Source: a virus. Taken from it: a DNA stretch of 43,954 nucleotides. Shown piece after piece: positions 7,999 through 15,575 of this stretch. The notes beneath the pieces were generated by a model. It did no database searches, had not been told where the DNA came from, and saw only the letters and a list, made by a program, of their open reading frames with translations. Location of the stretch: IMG/VR virus record IMGVR_UViG_3300035698_004542, positions 1 to 43,954 of that record; one strand, 5' to 3'. Both the position numbers and the translations under genes were made by a program. Within the stretch, counting starts at the first letter, position 1, and each line of letters begins with the position of its first letter.

Positions 7999-9638
7999 TC
8001 CGTCCTCCCGTCATATTCCTTAACTTTGTTCCACGCTTCTTTGCTGTCATTACGTCCCATGATAATCCCCTTGTGCCGTCGCGCCGTCATGGGATAATGA
8101 AGGATGCCCGCCGTGCGTTCCGGGTCATTGTAATCTGCTCTTATAACCGTGTTCCACTCCTGACCGAGTACATAGATGCGAAGCGGAGACGTGTACAGAA
8201 GGCGCGTAAACGAGGCCTGGTCGCGTTTCCCATATCTATCCCATTCCGAGTACCATTTAGCCATTAACTCGCGTGTACGCTCATTTCGACGGTATCCAAA
8301 AACACCACCATTTAATTGTAAAACCTCATCCGTGCCAACCAGTGTCGATGTCTCGTCTATCTCATCTCGGTTGTCAGGTCGCTTGCTATCTCTCAGCAGC
8401 ACGTATCTGTCCGGTTGCACGCACATGAAAAATTCCCAACCAACTTGAAGCAGATCGAGCAGAAACGGAACCGGATTGACCAGTACCGTATCGGCATCCA
8501 TAAACAAAACATACTTCCAATGTTCCGGGGTGCGCGTTTCTATTTGCGTCTTAATCCACCTTGCCCCCACGCCTTTGTCCTCTTCCTCAATATACCAATC
8601 CTCAATCCCGATAGGGGAGGTGGATACCAGCATTATCTCGACTTCCGGCATATACTTACGCCAGCTTTCCATAGCCGTCTTTGCACAGGCGCGCGCCGGT
8701 TCTCCAAAGGCCACAAAGTATACCCCGCTGCAATCGCGCCAGTCCGGTAGATGTTCATCGACGGACAACGGCTTGCAAAAGAATTCCTCAAATATTTCTA
8801 TGTGGTCATTGCGAAAACGGTCAGGGGTGAACTGATTAGCTACCCTGCGATAATCTGAGATGTCCACAGTTTCTCCTCTGGACAACTGTCCCAAAACATA
8901 TTCGAGAGCGCCTATCATATCCTCATAATTACCCTTGTAATAAGGATGCGAACCATCTAACAATTCAAGATCATCTATTAAGCCGACTCCATGAGGCAAT
9001 ACACATGGCACCCCACAAGCTATTGCCTCCAACGGCGGCATGGGAATTCCCTCCGCCAGCGACGTACACAAAAACACATCTAAACTCTGATAGAATTTTT
9101 GCAAATCTACCCACCTGTATTCTTTCGTCGGGATCGGCCAACCTTTCCCACTAGCTACTAATTTAATCCGCTGTCCGAGTTCGCTTTGTGCCAGTTGCGC
9201 AACCAAGTCCTCCCCCTTGCGCCCTCCCTTGTACACGTAACCGCTGACTCCCACAACCGGAACGGGATTGGACGGTCTGTCTACTGGCACGAACTTCTCT
9301 AACTCTATCGGCGGCAATGCTATATGCGCCTCCCCAATACTGGCGATGTTGCGCTGAGCGTTCGTTATCCGCAGGTCAACACGCTCTGCCACCTCAACCC
9401 ACATCTCCCCCTTACGCTTGCTGTGATATGTATCGTGGTGCGTGAAGTAAGCCGCGAGTGGAGTGCTGTTGAAATCGGGAAAATCTATCCCCAACAAATA
9501 TGGATAAAAATAGTTTATATCCGCCTTCGGGTTTGGTTTTTTGCCAACCGTGAAGCCCGGTATCTCTAATAGCTCGCGGATATGCCGCGCCAGTATTTGG
9601 CTGGACTTCCATTCAATCGCTACAATGTGTATGTGCAT
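7995..9638 (-). CDS. Two-domain glycosyltransferase: GT4-like (GT-B) plus GT-A domain
   Basis: 547 aa with two catalytic halves. Residues about 1-290 look like a GT-B family 4 enzyme: GVSGYVYKGGRKGEDL, the donor-binding segment YQSLDVFLCTSLAEGIPMPP with the E196/E204 pair, then CGVPCVLPHGVG. Residues about 305-540 form a GT-A domain with a DADT metal motif at 381-384 and NGGVFGYRRNERTRELMAKW. The second half resembles the separate GT-A protein encoded about 1.3 kb upstream (both start GVYFVAFGEPARA or GICYVAYGDKARA). Such a fusion can add two sugars in sequence. AAGGGTG precedes the ATG. The acceptor is unknown; context suggests virion or surface glycan synthesis. Confidence 0.85.
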   Translation of the reverse strand: MHIHIVAIEWKSSQILARHIRELLEIPGFTVGKKPNPKADINYFYPYLLGIDFPDFNSTPLAAYFTHHDTYHSKRKGEMWVEVAERVDLRITNAQRNIASIGEAHIALPPIELEKFVPVDRPSNPVPVVGVSGYVYKGGRKGEDLVAQLAQSELGQRIKLVASGKGWPIPTKEYRWVDLQKFYQSLDVFLCTSLAEGIPMPPLEAIACGVPCVLPHGVGLIDDLELLDGSHPYYKGNYEDMIGALEYVLGQLSRGETVDISDYRRVANQFTPDRFRNDHIEIFEEFFCKPLSVDEHLPDWRDCSGVYFVAFGEPARACAKTAMESWRKYMPEVEIMLVSTSPIGIEDWYIEEEDKGVGARWIKTQIETRTPEHWKYVLFMDADTVLVNPVPFLLDLLQVGWEFFMCVQPDRYVLLRDSKRPDNRDEIDETSTLVGTDEVLQLNGGVFGYRRNERTRELMAKWYSEWDRYGKRDQASFTRLLYTSPLRIYVLGQEWNTVIRADYNDPERTAGILHYPMTARRHKGIIMGRNDSKEAWNKVKEYDGRTE

Positions 9639-9880
9639 TTTTCACCCTTAAACAATACAACAGGCTTTTCAGAATCCGTATGTCCGTGCGCTTCATTCAA
9701 TTCAAACACCCGACACAAATGAACGCCCTGTGGCGTGATGATAAATTTATCGCCCATGACCCGGCTCAAAAAGTTATTGGTCGCAAGGATAGTCGCCTGC
9801 AACAAATCCTCTTTATCCACCTTCACCATCTTGCCGCTATTTGTTTCTTTGAGTATCCTGATTTGATATTCTGTCAACAT
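9620..9880 (-). CDS. Small winged-helix-like protein (86 aa), paralogue 1
   Basis: MLTEYQIRILKE, then FLSRVMGDKFIITPQGVHLCRVFELNEA. The 'L.Q..IL......FIITP.G' pattern resembles a small winged-helix fold of the kind in transcriptional regulators, but DNA binding is not proven. It is clearly related to the next gene upstream (same FIITPxG and ELNA segments). ATG is taken after GGAGGAGG, overlapping the upstream stop. Confidence 0.55.
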   Translation of the reverse strand: MLTEYQIRILKETNSGKMVKVDKEDLLQATILATNNFLSRVMGDKFIITPQGVHLCRVFELNEAHGHTDSEKPVVLFKGEKCTYTL

Positions 9881-10161
9881 CACCCATCCTCCTCCTTTTG
9901 GAACTCGTTTACAGCGTCAAAAAAACTACACTTATCGGGTTTAGCTATTCCTTCTTTGTCAAACTGCAATGCGTTCAATTCCGATACATCGCAAAGACTT
10001 TTACCTATAGGGGTAATGATAAAGGTATCATAGCCTACCCGCTCCATAAACCCACACGCCACAAGTGGCATTACATGGTCAAAATATGCCTTGTCCACAC
10101 GTCTTTTTGTACCGAAGTACGCCGTCTTGAGAATGCCAATTTGCTCATCTGTTAATATCAT
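9880..10161 (-). CDS. Small winged-helix-like protein (93 aa), paralogue 2
   Basis: MILTDEQIGILKTA, RVDKAYFDHVMPLVACGFMERV and FIITPIGKSLCDVSELNAL align with the neighbouring 86-aa protein, so the two genes are tandem duplicates that have diverged considerably. A helix-wing layout is plausible. AAGGAG lies 7 nt before the ATG, and the start overlaps the upstream gene. It may regulate the cassette or be a moron protein; nothing more can be said. Confidence 0.55.
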   Translation of the reverse strand: MILTDEQIGILKTAYFGTKRRVDKAYFDHVMPLVACGFMERVGYDTFIITPIGKSLCDVSELNALQFDKEGIAKPDKCSFFDAVNEFQKEEDG

Positions 10162-10411
10162 CACCTGACTCCTTCATAGAATTGATTATCATACGTTGCC
10201 TATGCCAGTCAGCAATCAAATAAGGGATTGCAGGAACATACCGCGCCACATTCCCTAAATCATAATCTGGCAATTCGCAACCCATACTTTCGATTTCAGC
10301 CTCGCATAAATCATTTAACCATTTTAGTATCTGCTGATAGTTCTTGGAGTCTTCCTCCAATTGTGCTAGTTCTTTCCACAACCGTTCTATAACACTGCGT
10401 TGATATATCAT
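10145..10411 (-). CDS. Hypothetical protein (88 aa)
   Basis: No family recognised. Helical, with IYQRSVIERLWKELAQLEED and a C-terminal half with VARYVPAIPYLIADWHRQR. The start context (GGAGTAGGTGATGAT) is nearly the same as in the two neighbouring genes, hinting at shuffling at the gene starts. Confidence 0.55.
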   Translation of the reverse strand: MIYQRSVIERLWKELAQLEEDSKNYQQILKWLNDLCEAEIESMGCELPDYDLGNVARYVPAIPYLIADWHRQRMIINSMKESGDDINR

Positions 10412-10421
10412 CACCTACTCC

Positions 10422-10646
10422 TCAATCGAACTCTACAATCGCACCGATTCTGCACTCGTCAACTGTGTATATTTCAAGCGCCTCGCACTTATCAAGGTAG
10501 ACAGATATTTCATCAAGGCTACATTGCCAATCGCAATCGACAAAAGCTATCCAGTATAGAACCACTCCGACAACTAGTGAGACAGTTACTAGACCTGCCA
10601 CAATCCCTAACACTTCCCATACTGTTGGGTTTTTAAAATCGATCAT
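10422..10646 (-). CDS. Small membrane protein (74 aa)
   Basis: One hydrophobic helix is clear at about residues 9-34 (WEVLGIVAGLVTVSLVVGVV), followed by a cysteine-containing acidic tail (DCDWQCSLDE, YTVDECRIG). The tail with four cysteines could lie outside the membrane as a disulfide domain if the N-terminus is inside (inference). GGAGG lies upstream in the same AGGTGATGAT start context as its neighbours. Function unknown. Confidence 0.6.
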   Translation of the reverse strand: MIDFKNPTVWEVLGIVAGLVTVSLVVGVVLYWIAFVDCDWQCSLDEISVYLDKCEALEIYTVDECRIGAIVEFD

Positions 10647-10649
10647 CAC

Positions 10650-10934
10650 CTACACCTCCGGTATCTCTAACGTCACAACCCTACCATCATCAGCTCGCAA
10701 CTCAAAAATATTGGGAGCGATTGACTCGTCAATGATAATATCTATACCAAACAAGCTGTCTGGAAGTTTTTGAGCGTCTGGCATTAAAACAATCTTCCTT
10801 TGAGCTACAACGTAATCTTTAAATCCACCGCCCACATACCACTTGTAATAAGGCATTAAAGCACCGCAAGGAATTAGTTTCTCAAAAGCCTCATAACACG
10901 CCTGCATAAATTCCATATGAATTTTACTACTCAT
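10650..10934 (-). CDS. Hypothetical protein (94 aa)
   Basis: No family recognised. MSSKIHMEFMQACYEAFEKL is helical, followed by a beta-rich half (YKWYVGGGFKDYVVAQRKIV, then VVTLEIPEV). The ATG is preferred over an upstream GTG that would sit directly on the GGAGG site. The start overlaps the stop of the GT-A gene. Confidence 0.55.
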   Translation of the reverse strand: MSSKIHMEFMQACYEAFEKLIPCGALMPYYKWYVGGGFKDYVVAQRKIVLMPDAQKLPDSLFGIDIIIDESIAPNIFELRADDGRVVTLEIPEV

Positions 10935-11539
10935 CGTCTGCACCCTCCAAAATTATGCTGGATAACAGTCGTGCCATTGAATGGCCTGCCAAGTAACCAG
11001 TACCGCACAGGCACGCGATGGATAGCCCGCAATAATGCGCCCTGGTCTTGACCGTTCCACCGTTCCCACTCCTCACGCCATACTCTGAACAATTCCATCA
11101 CCCGCTTTGTCTTACGAAACGAGAACACCCCTGCCTGTAACTGTACTGATAAATACCCCACCTCGTTGAAAGTTGTCTCCCGTTCCTGTTCGCCCACATG
11201 CCATAACAGATGATCACGTCCCTGCTGCCTACTCGGTGTGATGCACAATTCAAAACCAGCGTGCAAAACCTCGAATAGCAACGATAGATCGGCACGAATA
11301 CGGGTATCGGCATCTATGTATAACGTGTTCTCGTATGGCGACCATTCATCTAAATTCAGCTTTGCCCACCGTCCGCCCAAGTCGATTTGCGGCGCATACT
11401 TAAAAACCGCCCTCGGAAACGGTTGGTCACTGATGACCGTCACGGGATAACGGTGAATGCGTTGCAACGTCTCAATGCTGGCCTCGCACTCTGCGCGCGC
11501 TTTGTCGCCATACGCTACGTAGCATATTCCGTCTGTCAT
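10931..11539 (-). CDS. GT-A glycosyltransferase (nucleotide-diphospho-sugar transferase)
   Basis: 202 aa. A DxD-type motif, YIDADTRI (residues 74-81), binds the metal and NDP-sugar, and VQLQAGVFSFRKTKRVMELF plus EEWERWNGQDQGALLRAI form the acceptor-side region. The same elements appear in the C-terminal half of the two-domain enzyme in this cassette, so this is a stand-alone version of that domain. Likely role: addition of one sugar. It starts with ATGA overlap on the preceding gene, and the longer upstream frame is unlikely. It lies among small unknown genes rather than next to the epimerase. Confidence 0.8.
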   Translation of the reverse strand: MTDGICYVAYGDKARAECEASIETLQRIHRYPVTVISDQPFPRAVFKYAPQIDLGGRWAKLNLDEWSPYENTLYIDADTRIRADLSLLFEVLHAGFELCITPSRQQGRDHLLWHVGEQERETTFNEVGYLSVQLQAGVFSFRKTKRVMELFRVWREEWERWNGQDQGALLRAIHRVPVRYWLLGRPFNGTTVIQHNFGGCRR

Positions 11540-11886
11540 TTCTTTGTTTGCCAATCTAACCATGCTGCACAAATAGCAAGAGACATTGACTTGGCTTCGC
11601 CTTCACCTATAAGATCACGGTCATTATCTGCCACGGCATGGTCGGATACTGATATAAACCACTTTTTATCTTCATGACTATAACCCGCTTCTATCCACCC
11701 AATGTCGGGCAACTTCATTGCATCATTCAAGTTAGTAGGATAATTCACTACATTGCGGTTACCCTTTACGTCGCCTACAATGACTCTAATTACTGCCTCA
11801 ATTTCCCAGATAGCATCCTCCCATCCATCTTCATTTTCATCAAGGCCATTGATTTTTTCAACTAATACCCGCCAATCTGTCTCCAT
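11536..11886 (-). CDS. Phage ABA-sandwich-like protein (116 aa)
   Basis: The C-terminal half, KLPDIGWIEAGYSHEDKKWF, then an Asp-rich turn and ending AKSMSLAICAAWLDWQ, resembles the Phage ABA sandwich domain found in many siphophage genomes, a fold of unknown function. The start METDWRV is chosen because AGGAGG lies 6 nt upstream, whereas the longer frame has no site. The 3' end overlaps the GT-A gene (ATGA), so the two are coupled. Confidence 0.6.
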   Translation of the reverse strand: METDWRVLVEKINGLDENEDGWEDAIWEIEAVIRVIVGDVKGNRNVVNYPTNLNDAMKLPDIGWIEAGYSHEDKKWFISVSDHAVADNDRDLIGEGEAKSMSLAICAAWLDWQTKK

Positions 11887-11933
11887 TTCATTCCTCCTAT
11901 GGTCACGACCTTTAGCCGCGTAACTCCCTGACA

Positions 11934-12152
11934 CTATCTCTTACCGTCTGTAGTCGTTGGAATGTAATATTCGATAATTGGCTGAAATGGAGTATACGTT
12001 AATTGGTATCGATATGGCCCCGGCGCGTAATCAATAATAACATCAGCACTATCAGCACTGCTACCTTGACCTGTAGAAATGTGACAATCACAGCTTTCAA
12101 CCCACGGCGACCACACCTTACAACATACTGGACACTTCCAACCTTCTCTCAT
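11934..12152 (-). CDS. Small zinc-ribbon-like protein (72 aa)
   Basis: REGWKCPVCCKVWSPWVESC followed by DCH has the CxxC...CxC spacing of a zinc ribbon; the rest is polar with a Tyr-rich end. A GGGAG site lies 8 nt before the chosen ATG; an ATG 14 codons earlier is also possible. No named family. Confidence 0.5.
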   Translation of the reverse strand: MREGWKCPVCCKVWSPWVESCDCHISTGQGSSADSADVIIDYAPGPYRYQLTYTPFQPIIEYYIPTTTDGKR

Positions 12153-12227
12153 TTCAGTATCTCCCACTCCACTTTCCTCCATTGTTTCGTACATTGTTCC
12201 ATTATAAGAACTTGGACTTTACAAAGG

Positions 12228-12452
12228 CTATCCACCATACTCATTAGCCGCCGCCCAATATAGCCTATGCAGTATGTCTTCGATATTCTCATGCGATATT
12301 CCATACAGGCATAACCGCTTAGCAACATCGCAATAAACATCATATCCTGATGACTTCCACCAATCATCCTCACCACGGATTTTCCTAGCTATATCTTCCA
12401 ACCGCTTCAGGCTTTCCATCCGTTTTTTCTCGGCAATCGTTTTTTCATTCAT
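12228..12452 (-). CDS. Hypothetical protein (74 aa)
   Basis: MNEKTIAEKKRMESLKRLED is strongly helical and charged, then SGYDVYCDVAKRLCLYGISHENIEDILHRL. AAGGGAG lies upstream of the ATG. A competing overlapping frame on the same strand lacks a ribosome site. No family recognised. Confidence 0.55.
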   Translation of the reverse strand: MNEKTIAEKKRMESLKRLEDIARKIRGEDDWWKSSGYDVYCDVAKRLCLYGISHENIEDILHRLYWAAANEYGG

Positions 12453-12479
12453 TTCAATCTCCCTTACAACCTATACTTT

Positions 12480-12511
12480 ATATGTACGTAAATAAACATT
12501 TTCGTACATAT
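12480..12511 (-). repeat. Inverted repeat, copy 1 (ATATGTACG hairpin)
   Basis: 9-bp perfect arms (ATATGTACG / CGTACATAT) separated by 14 nt lie in the gap between two small genes. A closely related hairpin with 11-bp arms and a similar loop lies at about 15.05 kb. There is no following T-run, so a terminator is not obvious; a protein operator or an RNA element is possible. Confidence 0.75.
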
Positions 12512-12530
12512 TCGCTGGTTTAACATGTAG

Positions 12531-12833
12531 TCAAATCGCTTCAATTTCTCTACAGTCTTTAATATTCTTGACATGTCGTGTCAACCATCCACTCCCGGCA
12601 CACCAATTGCAATGAGGCGTGTCGTTGCACCCGCAAGGAACTGTCGCACTCTTGCATGGGCCAACTACAAACTCACCACCAGCTATACCCACTTTTTTTG
12701 AGCTATCAGCCCATAACTCAGAAGCCAGTGACATCATCTCACCATAGCCAATTTCCAGCAATGATTTCAACATTTCTTTGTGTCGCTTGCGGACTTGCTC
12801 ATTCATCTGCGTTATTTCTATAATTCTGTCCAT
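12531..12833 (-). CDS. DnaJ-type zinc-finger-like small protein (100 aa)
   Basis: The N-terminal half is helical (MDRIIEITQMNEQVRKRHKE). The C-terminal half holds GPCKSATVPCGCNDTPHCNW and CAGSGW; the CxxCxGxG-like spacing resembles a single DnaJ zinc-finger repeat, which binds one zinc. GGAGGGG lies just before the chosen ATG, and an earlier TTG would overlap that site. Its function is unknown; such fragments are common in phage accessory regions. Confidence 0.55.
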   Translation of the reverse strand: MDRIIEITQMNEQVRKRHKEMLKSLLEIGYGEMMSLASELWADSSKKVGIAGGEFVVGPCKSATVPCGCNDTPHCNWCAGSGWLTRHVKNIKDCREIEAI

Positions 12834-12846
12834 TTTCCCCTCCAAT

Positions 12847-12907
12847 ATAGCGCATGTAAATTGAGTTCACGAACATTATCTGCCACTTATTCTACCGCCT
12901 GGTGGTC
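12847..12907 (-). repeat. Dispersed 61-bp repeat, copy 1
   Basis: It covers the end of the upstream gene (encoding RPPGGRISG), the intergenic stretch with GTTCGTGAAC and TTTACATGCGCTAT, and the lead-in to the next ribosome site. It matches the copy at about 15.6 kb at 58 of 61 positions by direct comparison. Confidence 0.85.
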
Positions 12908-13232
12908 GCTCGTCGAATTTCCACTTCTCTTCCGAATCGTCAAATGGAATATCAACCGTCTCGCTCATATCCCATTCTTTCGGCTTCCGTTTGCGCTTAC
13001 GTTTCGGCTTTGTTCTCTCACCGCAGAGAATGTCCAAAATCACATCAAGCCAATACTCTACAAAATCTCTCATCGCTGATTCTTTATACCTTTGATAGAG
13101 TGTTGGTTGCGGCAACGGTGTTCCCGCTGGTGGATAAGGTGGCGGCGGTGGTATCGGTATTTCAGGCTTACCTTTTGGGTCATGTGCGCGTGGCGGTCTC
13201 TTTGGTCGTGGGCCACTACTCATTCTTCTCAT
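12876..13232 (-). CDS. Proline-rich, basic hypothetical protein (118 aa)
   Basis: It has three parts: a basic/proline N-terminus with a poly-proline run (PEIPIPPPPPYPPAG), a helix (YKESAMRDFVEYWLDVILDI), and a Lys/Arg cluster (KPKRKRKRKPKEW) followed by an acidic segment and the tail RPPGGRISGR. The KPKEW plus RPPGGRISG tail is shared with a protein encoded about 2.7 kb upstream, so they are partial paralogues with different N-termini. GAGGAG lies 6 nt before the chosen ATG. Function unknown. Confidence 0.55.
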   Translation of the reverse strand: MRRMSSGPRPKRPPRAHDPKGKPEIPIPPPPPYPPAGTPLPQPTLYQRYKESAMRDFVEYWLDVILDILCGERTKPKRKRKRKPKEWDMSETVDIPFDDSEEKWKFDERPPGGRISGR

Positions 13233-13280
13233 TTCCATCTCCTCTAAACCGTCGTATAACAGTGGTAATATGTAGTCAAA

Positions 13281-13739
13281 TTATTCCTTGAGCAATTCGA
13301 TTACATACTCCAAAAAACCTATCGCACTCATGTCGCTCGATAAATCCACATCTTCTTTAACAAAGAGGAATTCGCCCTGTTCATCCATGCCCCCCTCAGT
13401 AGTATAGGAGGCTCGAATGCACCGCAATTCATCGCCAGTCATGCGAATGAAGTAATAATCCTCCCACTTTCCCGCTGTGGCGTAATTGACACCCAACATG
13501 ATTAAAGGCTTACCATATTCTTTGGCGCTAATCTTGAGCATCGATTTAAGCTGGCGTTCAAATACCACTTCTGGTTTTTCTTTTCCCGCTGAACCTATAT
13601 GTTCTTCTGTTGCCATTTCGTCTCCTATCAGGCGAGGTTTAATTCTACCTGTATACGTGAGGTTTATCTTGACCGGATACCTCTTCAACGGCTTGTATGT
13701 CAGTACATCATCTATCAGGACATCATCATCTTCACACAT
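13281..13739 (-). CDS. Hypothetical protein (152 aa)
   Basis: No family recognised. The acidic N-terminus (CEDDDVLIDDVLTYKPLKRY) is followed by an alpha/beta part (KPLIMLGVNYATAGKWEDYY, FIRMTGDELRCIRASYT). Two in-frame starts have good ribosome sites; the first (GGAGG 6 nt ahead) is used, and the internal MATEEH start (AGGAG) would give about 111 aa. It might therefore be produced in two forms. Confidence 0.55.
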   Translation of the reverse strand: MCEDDDVLIDDVLTYKPLKRYPVKINLTYTGRIKPRLIGDEMATEEHIGSAGKEKPEVVFERQLKSMLKISAKEYGKPLIMLGVNYATAGKWEDYYFIRMTGDELRCIRASYTTEGGMDEQGEFLFVKEDVDLSSDMSAIGFLEYVIELLKE

Positions 13740-13807
13740 TTTCACCCTCCAATATAGCGCGTGTAAATAGGAATTTTAATGCGCTATTATTTTCCCTGCC
13801 AATACGC

Positions 13808-14059
13808 TTATTCTGGATAAGAGCCAAGTATAATTTTATCCATTATGCGTTGTGCGAGATTTCGCCGTTTCTTTACTAGTTCCCTACTTGGCTCATCGTC
13901 ACGTGTATATAGGTCGTATAGTATATTCGCCTTTAGTTTCACTAACGATCTCGCTGATCTTTCTTGTTGTATCCGCTCATCAATGCGTTCTTCTAAAGTC
14001 ATCTTAGACATCTCTTCAGCCACCTCTTTGCTAGTTTTACTAGGTTTAGCTGTTGCCAT
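13808..14059 (-). CDS. Small helical basic protein (83 aa)
   Basis: Highly charged and helical (SKMTLEERIDERIQQERSAR, then SRELVKKRRNLAQRIMDKII), without cysteines or membrane segments. GAGAGG precedes the ATG; the gene overlaps its upstream neighbour by 14 nt. It may be a nucleic-acid-binding or coiled-coil peptide, but no family is recognised. Confidence 0.5.
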   Translation of the reverse strand: MATAKPSKTSKEVAEEMSKMTLEERIDERIQQERSARSLVKLKANILYDLYTRDDEPSRELVKKRRNLAQRIMDKIILGSYPE

Positions 14060-14291
14060 CGTTCATTCCTCTCTCATGCGCTATCCATCTTCCAACTTTA
14101 TATACCTCAGTGATTTTGCCGCCACTTTCCATGCGTAGTGTCATGGGGGCTTTGCCTATCGTGAACGAGACGCGGTATCTTTTGCGACCACGGCAACCAA
14201 TGACTTCATACCTTCCAGGCGACTCAACGGTAAAGAAGTTGCTGGGGTTGGATACCAGATTGCCCTGTTCCTCAATCGCTACAATTTTCAT
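14046..14291 (-). CDS. Hypothetical protein (81 aa)
   Basis: Beta-rich (RYEVIGCRGRKRYRVSFTIG, PMTLRMESGGKITEVYKVG), probably a small beta barrel. AAGGA lies 7 nt before the ATG. No family recognised. Confidence 0.5.
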   Translation of the reverse strand: MKIVAIEEQGNLVSNPSNFFTVESPGRYEVIGCRGRKRYRVSFTIGKAPMTLRMESGGKITEVYKVGRWIAHERGMNDGNS

Positions 14292-14294
14292 GCG

Positions 14295-15011
14295 CTATTC
14301 CTTTTCCTCATCATCCCAATATGGTATATCATCCGGTTGAATTGGGAACTCCGGTCTGATACTAGGTGGATTGATTTTGGCATATTTAACAGCATGTCCA
14401 CCGCTCCACGTTGAGAAACTTTCCCCCTGCGAATTCAGCCAGCCGGCGATGCGCCCGGCGAGTAATTCGATCAGGGTCTCGCGAATTCTCTCAATGGTGA
14501 TGTTGGCGGCCTCCAGTTCGGTTTCCAGTTCTTGCACCCTTCTATCAACTGCCTCATGAGACGTTAAAAGAACATCACAATTGCGTTTGCTAATGTCCAG
14601 TTTGGCTATTTTAGCTTTTGCTTTGTCTAGTGCGAGAGCTAAATCGTTATTAGCATATCGCTGTATCGCAACGGTTTCTTCCAGTTCGGCTACTTGTTTA
14701 TGCAGCTTCTCATTTGCTGGTATACACTGGTCAACGACTGCCTGTTTCCCTTTCATGGTGCGGCGCATTTGGGCGTTATCGGCCTCCAGTTCGGTTTTCT
14801 GTGTTTCGCTTATTTCCCGGTAGCGCCGTGAATTTGCTAGATAAACAGTAGAACATTCTCGTGTCGCTTCCAGTTCGGTTTCCAGTTCGGCTATGTGCTG
14901 CTGTAGGCGAATGGCTTCTTTGTTTAACCGCCTGACTTCTTTGTTCAATCTCCACTCTGTGGACTTGGCTGCTTTCCGCTCCAACTCCTTGCGCTTGCGT
15001 TTCTTGCTCAT
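14295..15011 (-). CDS. Long coiled-coil protein (238 aa)
   Basis: After a basic N-terminus (SKKRKRKELERKAAK) almost the whole chain is a predicted coiled coil with heptads such as LQQHIAELETELEATRE, NEKLHKQVAELEETVA and DRRVQELETELEAANITIER. The last 50 residues are less helical (LAGRIAGWLNSQG, FSTWSGGHAVK). AGGAG lies before the chosen ATG. Function unknown; it could be a scaffold-like or tether protein, but it is not in the usual scaffold position. Confidence 0.65.
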   Translation of the reverse strand: MSKKRKRKELERKAAKSTEWRLNKEVRRLNKEAIRLQQHIAELETELEATRECSTVYLANSRRYREISETQKTELEADNAQMRRTMKGKQAVVDQCIPANEKLHKQVAELEETVAIQRYANNDLALALDKAKAKIAKLDISKRNCDVLLTSHEAVDRRVQELETELEAANITIERIRETLIELLAGRIAGWLNSQGESFSTWSGGHAVKYAKINPPSIRPEFPIQPDDIPYWDDEEKE

Positions 15012-15034
15012 ATTGTCTCCTGTATCGAACAAAT

Positions 15035-15070
15035 GTATATGTACGTAAATAACCCTTTTCGTACATATAC
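15035..15070 (-). repeat. Inverted repeat, copy 2 (GTATATGTACG hairpin)
   Basis: 11-bp perfect arms (GTATATGTACG / CGTACATATAC) around a 14-nt loop, related in both arms and loop to the element at about 12.5 kb. It is followed (on the plus strand) by TGTAGTCA, complementary to the TGACTACA found just after the stop of the neighbouring gene in both places. Confidence 0.78.
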
Positions 15071-15076
15071 GTGTAG

Positions 15077-15562
15077 TCAGTTTCCCTGATACCCCAATTC
15101 AATCTCAACCCACTGGCGAGTTTCGTCATGTAATTTAATCTTGTCTTGATTTGCCTTATACCATGCCCGCGTGTCCGGTTTGCCTTGAGCCTTGCCAGCA
15201 CCGCGCCAGTCTGCAATCATCTCGCGCCTATACTTATCTGTCATTGGCTGGTAACTCCAAACCCCGTCGCCATTGACAATGCCCCAAAATTCCCAATGGT
15301 GAGGATTAGTATATGCGTGATTTTGAGAAGCGTAATCAAAGTCACTATCCCCTGTATCATCTCGTCTGTGATAGCCTGTTTCTGCCATTGCAGGCGGCCT
15401 ATCTCCATAAAAGTGATTGGCATAAACAATCCACGATTTAGGGTTGAATTTGCTCAGATCGTGTACAATCCCCTGCCGATACAAACCCATGCGCCAGCAT
15501 TCAATCAACACATACCATTTGTGCCTGAGAACATACTTCAGATATTTCCAGTGTTTACTCAT
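15077..15562 (-). CDS. DUF5662 family protein (161 aa)
   Basis: The N-terminal pattern KYLKYVLRHKWYVLIECWRM, then LYRQGIVHDLSKFNPKSW, and later TNPHHWEFWG and EMIADWRGAGKAQG, match the DUF5662 family: an all-helical phage and bacterial protein with conserved His/Asp residues reminiscent of HD-type metal sites. Biochemical function is not known. AGGAGG precedes the ATG. It lies between the two repeated linker elements. Confidence 0.75.
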   Translation of the reverse strand: MSKHWKYLKYVLRHKWYVLIECWRMGLYRQGIVHDLSKFNPKSWIVYANHFYGDRPPAMAETGYHRRDDTGDSDFDYASQNHAYTNPHHWEFWGIVNGDGVWSYQPMTDKYRREMIADWRGAGKAQGKPDTRAWYKANQDKIKLHDETRQWVEIELGYQGN

Positions 15563-15575
15563 TTCCCCCTCCTAA

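Noticed and set aside
12149-12376. 75-codon minus-strand frame overlapping two small genes
   Set aside because: No ribosome site; the overlapping 74-aa frame has AAGGGAG before its ATG and fits the gene spacing better.
14776-15216. 146-codon minus-strand frame overlapping the coiled-coil and DUF5662 genes
   Set aside because: Its neighbours have good starts and recognised features; this frame crosses a noncoding hairpin region and looks like chance.
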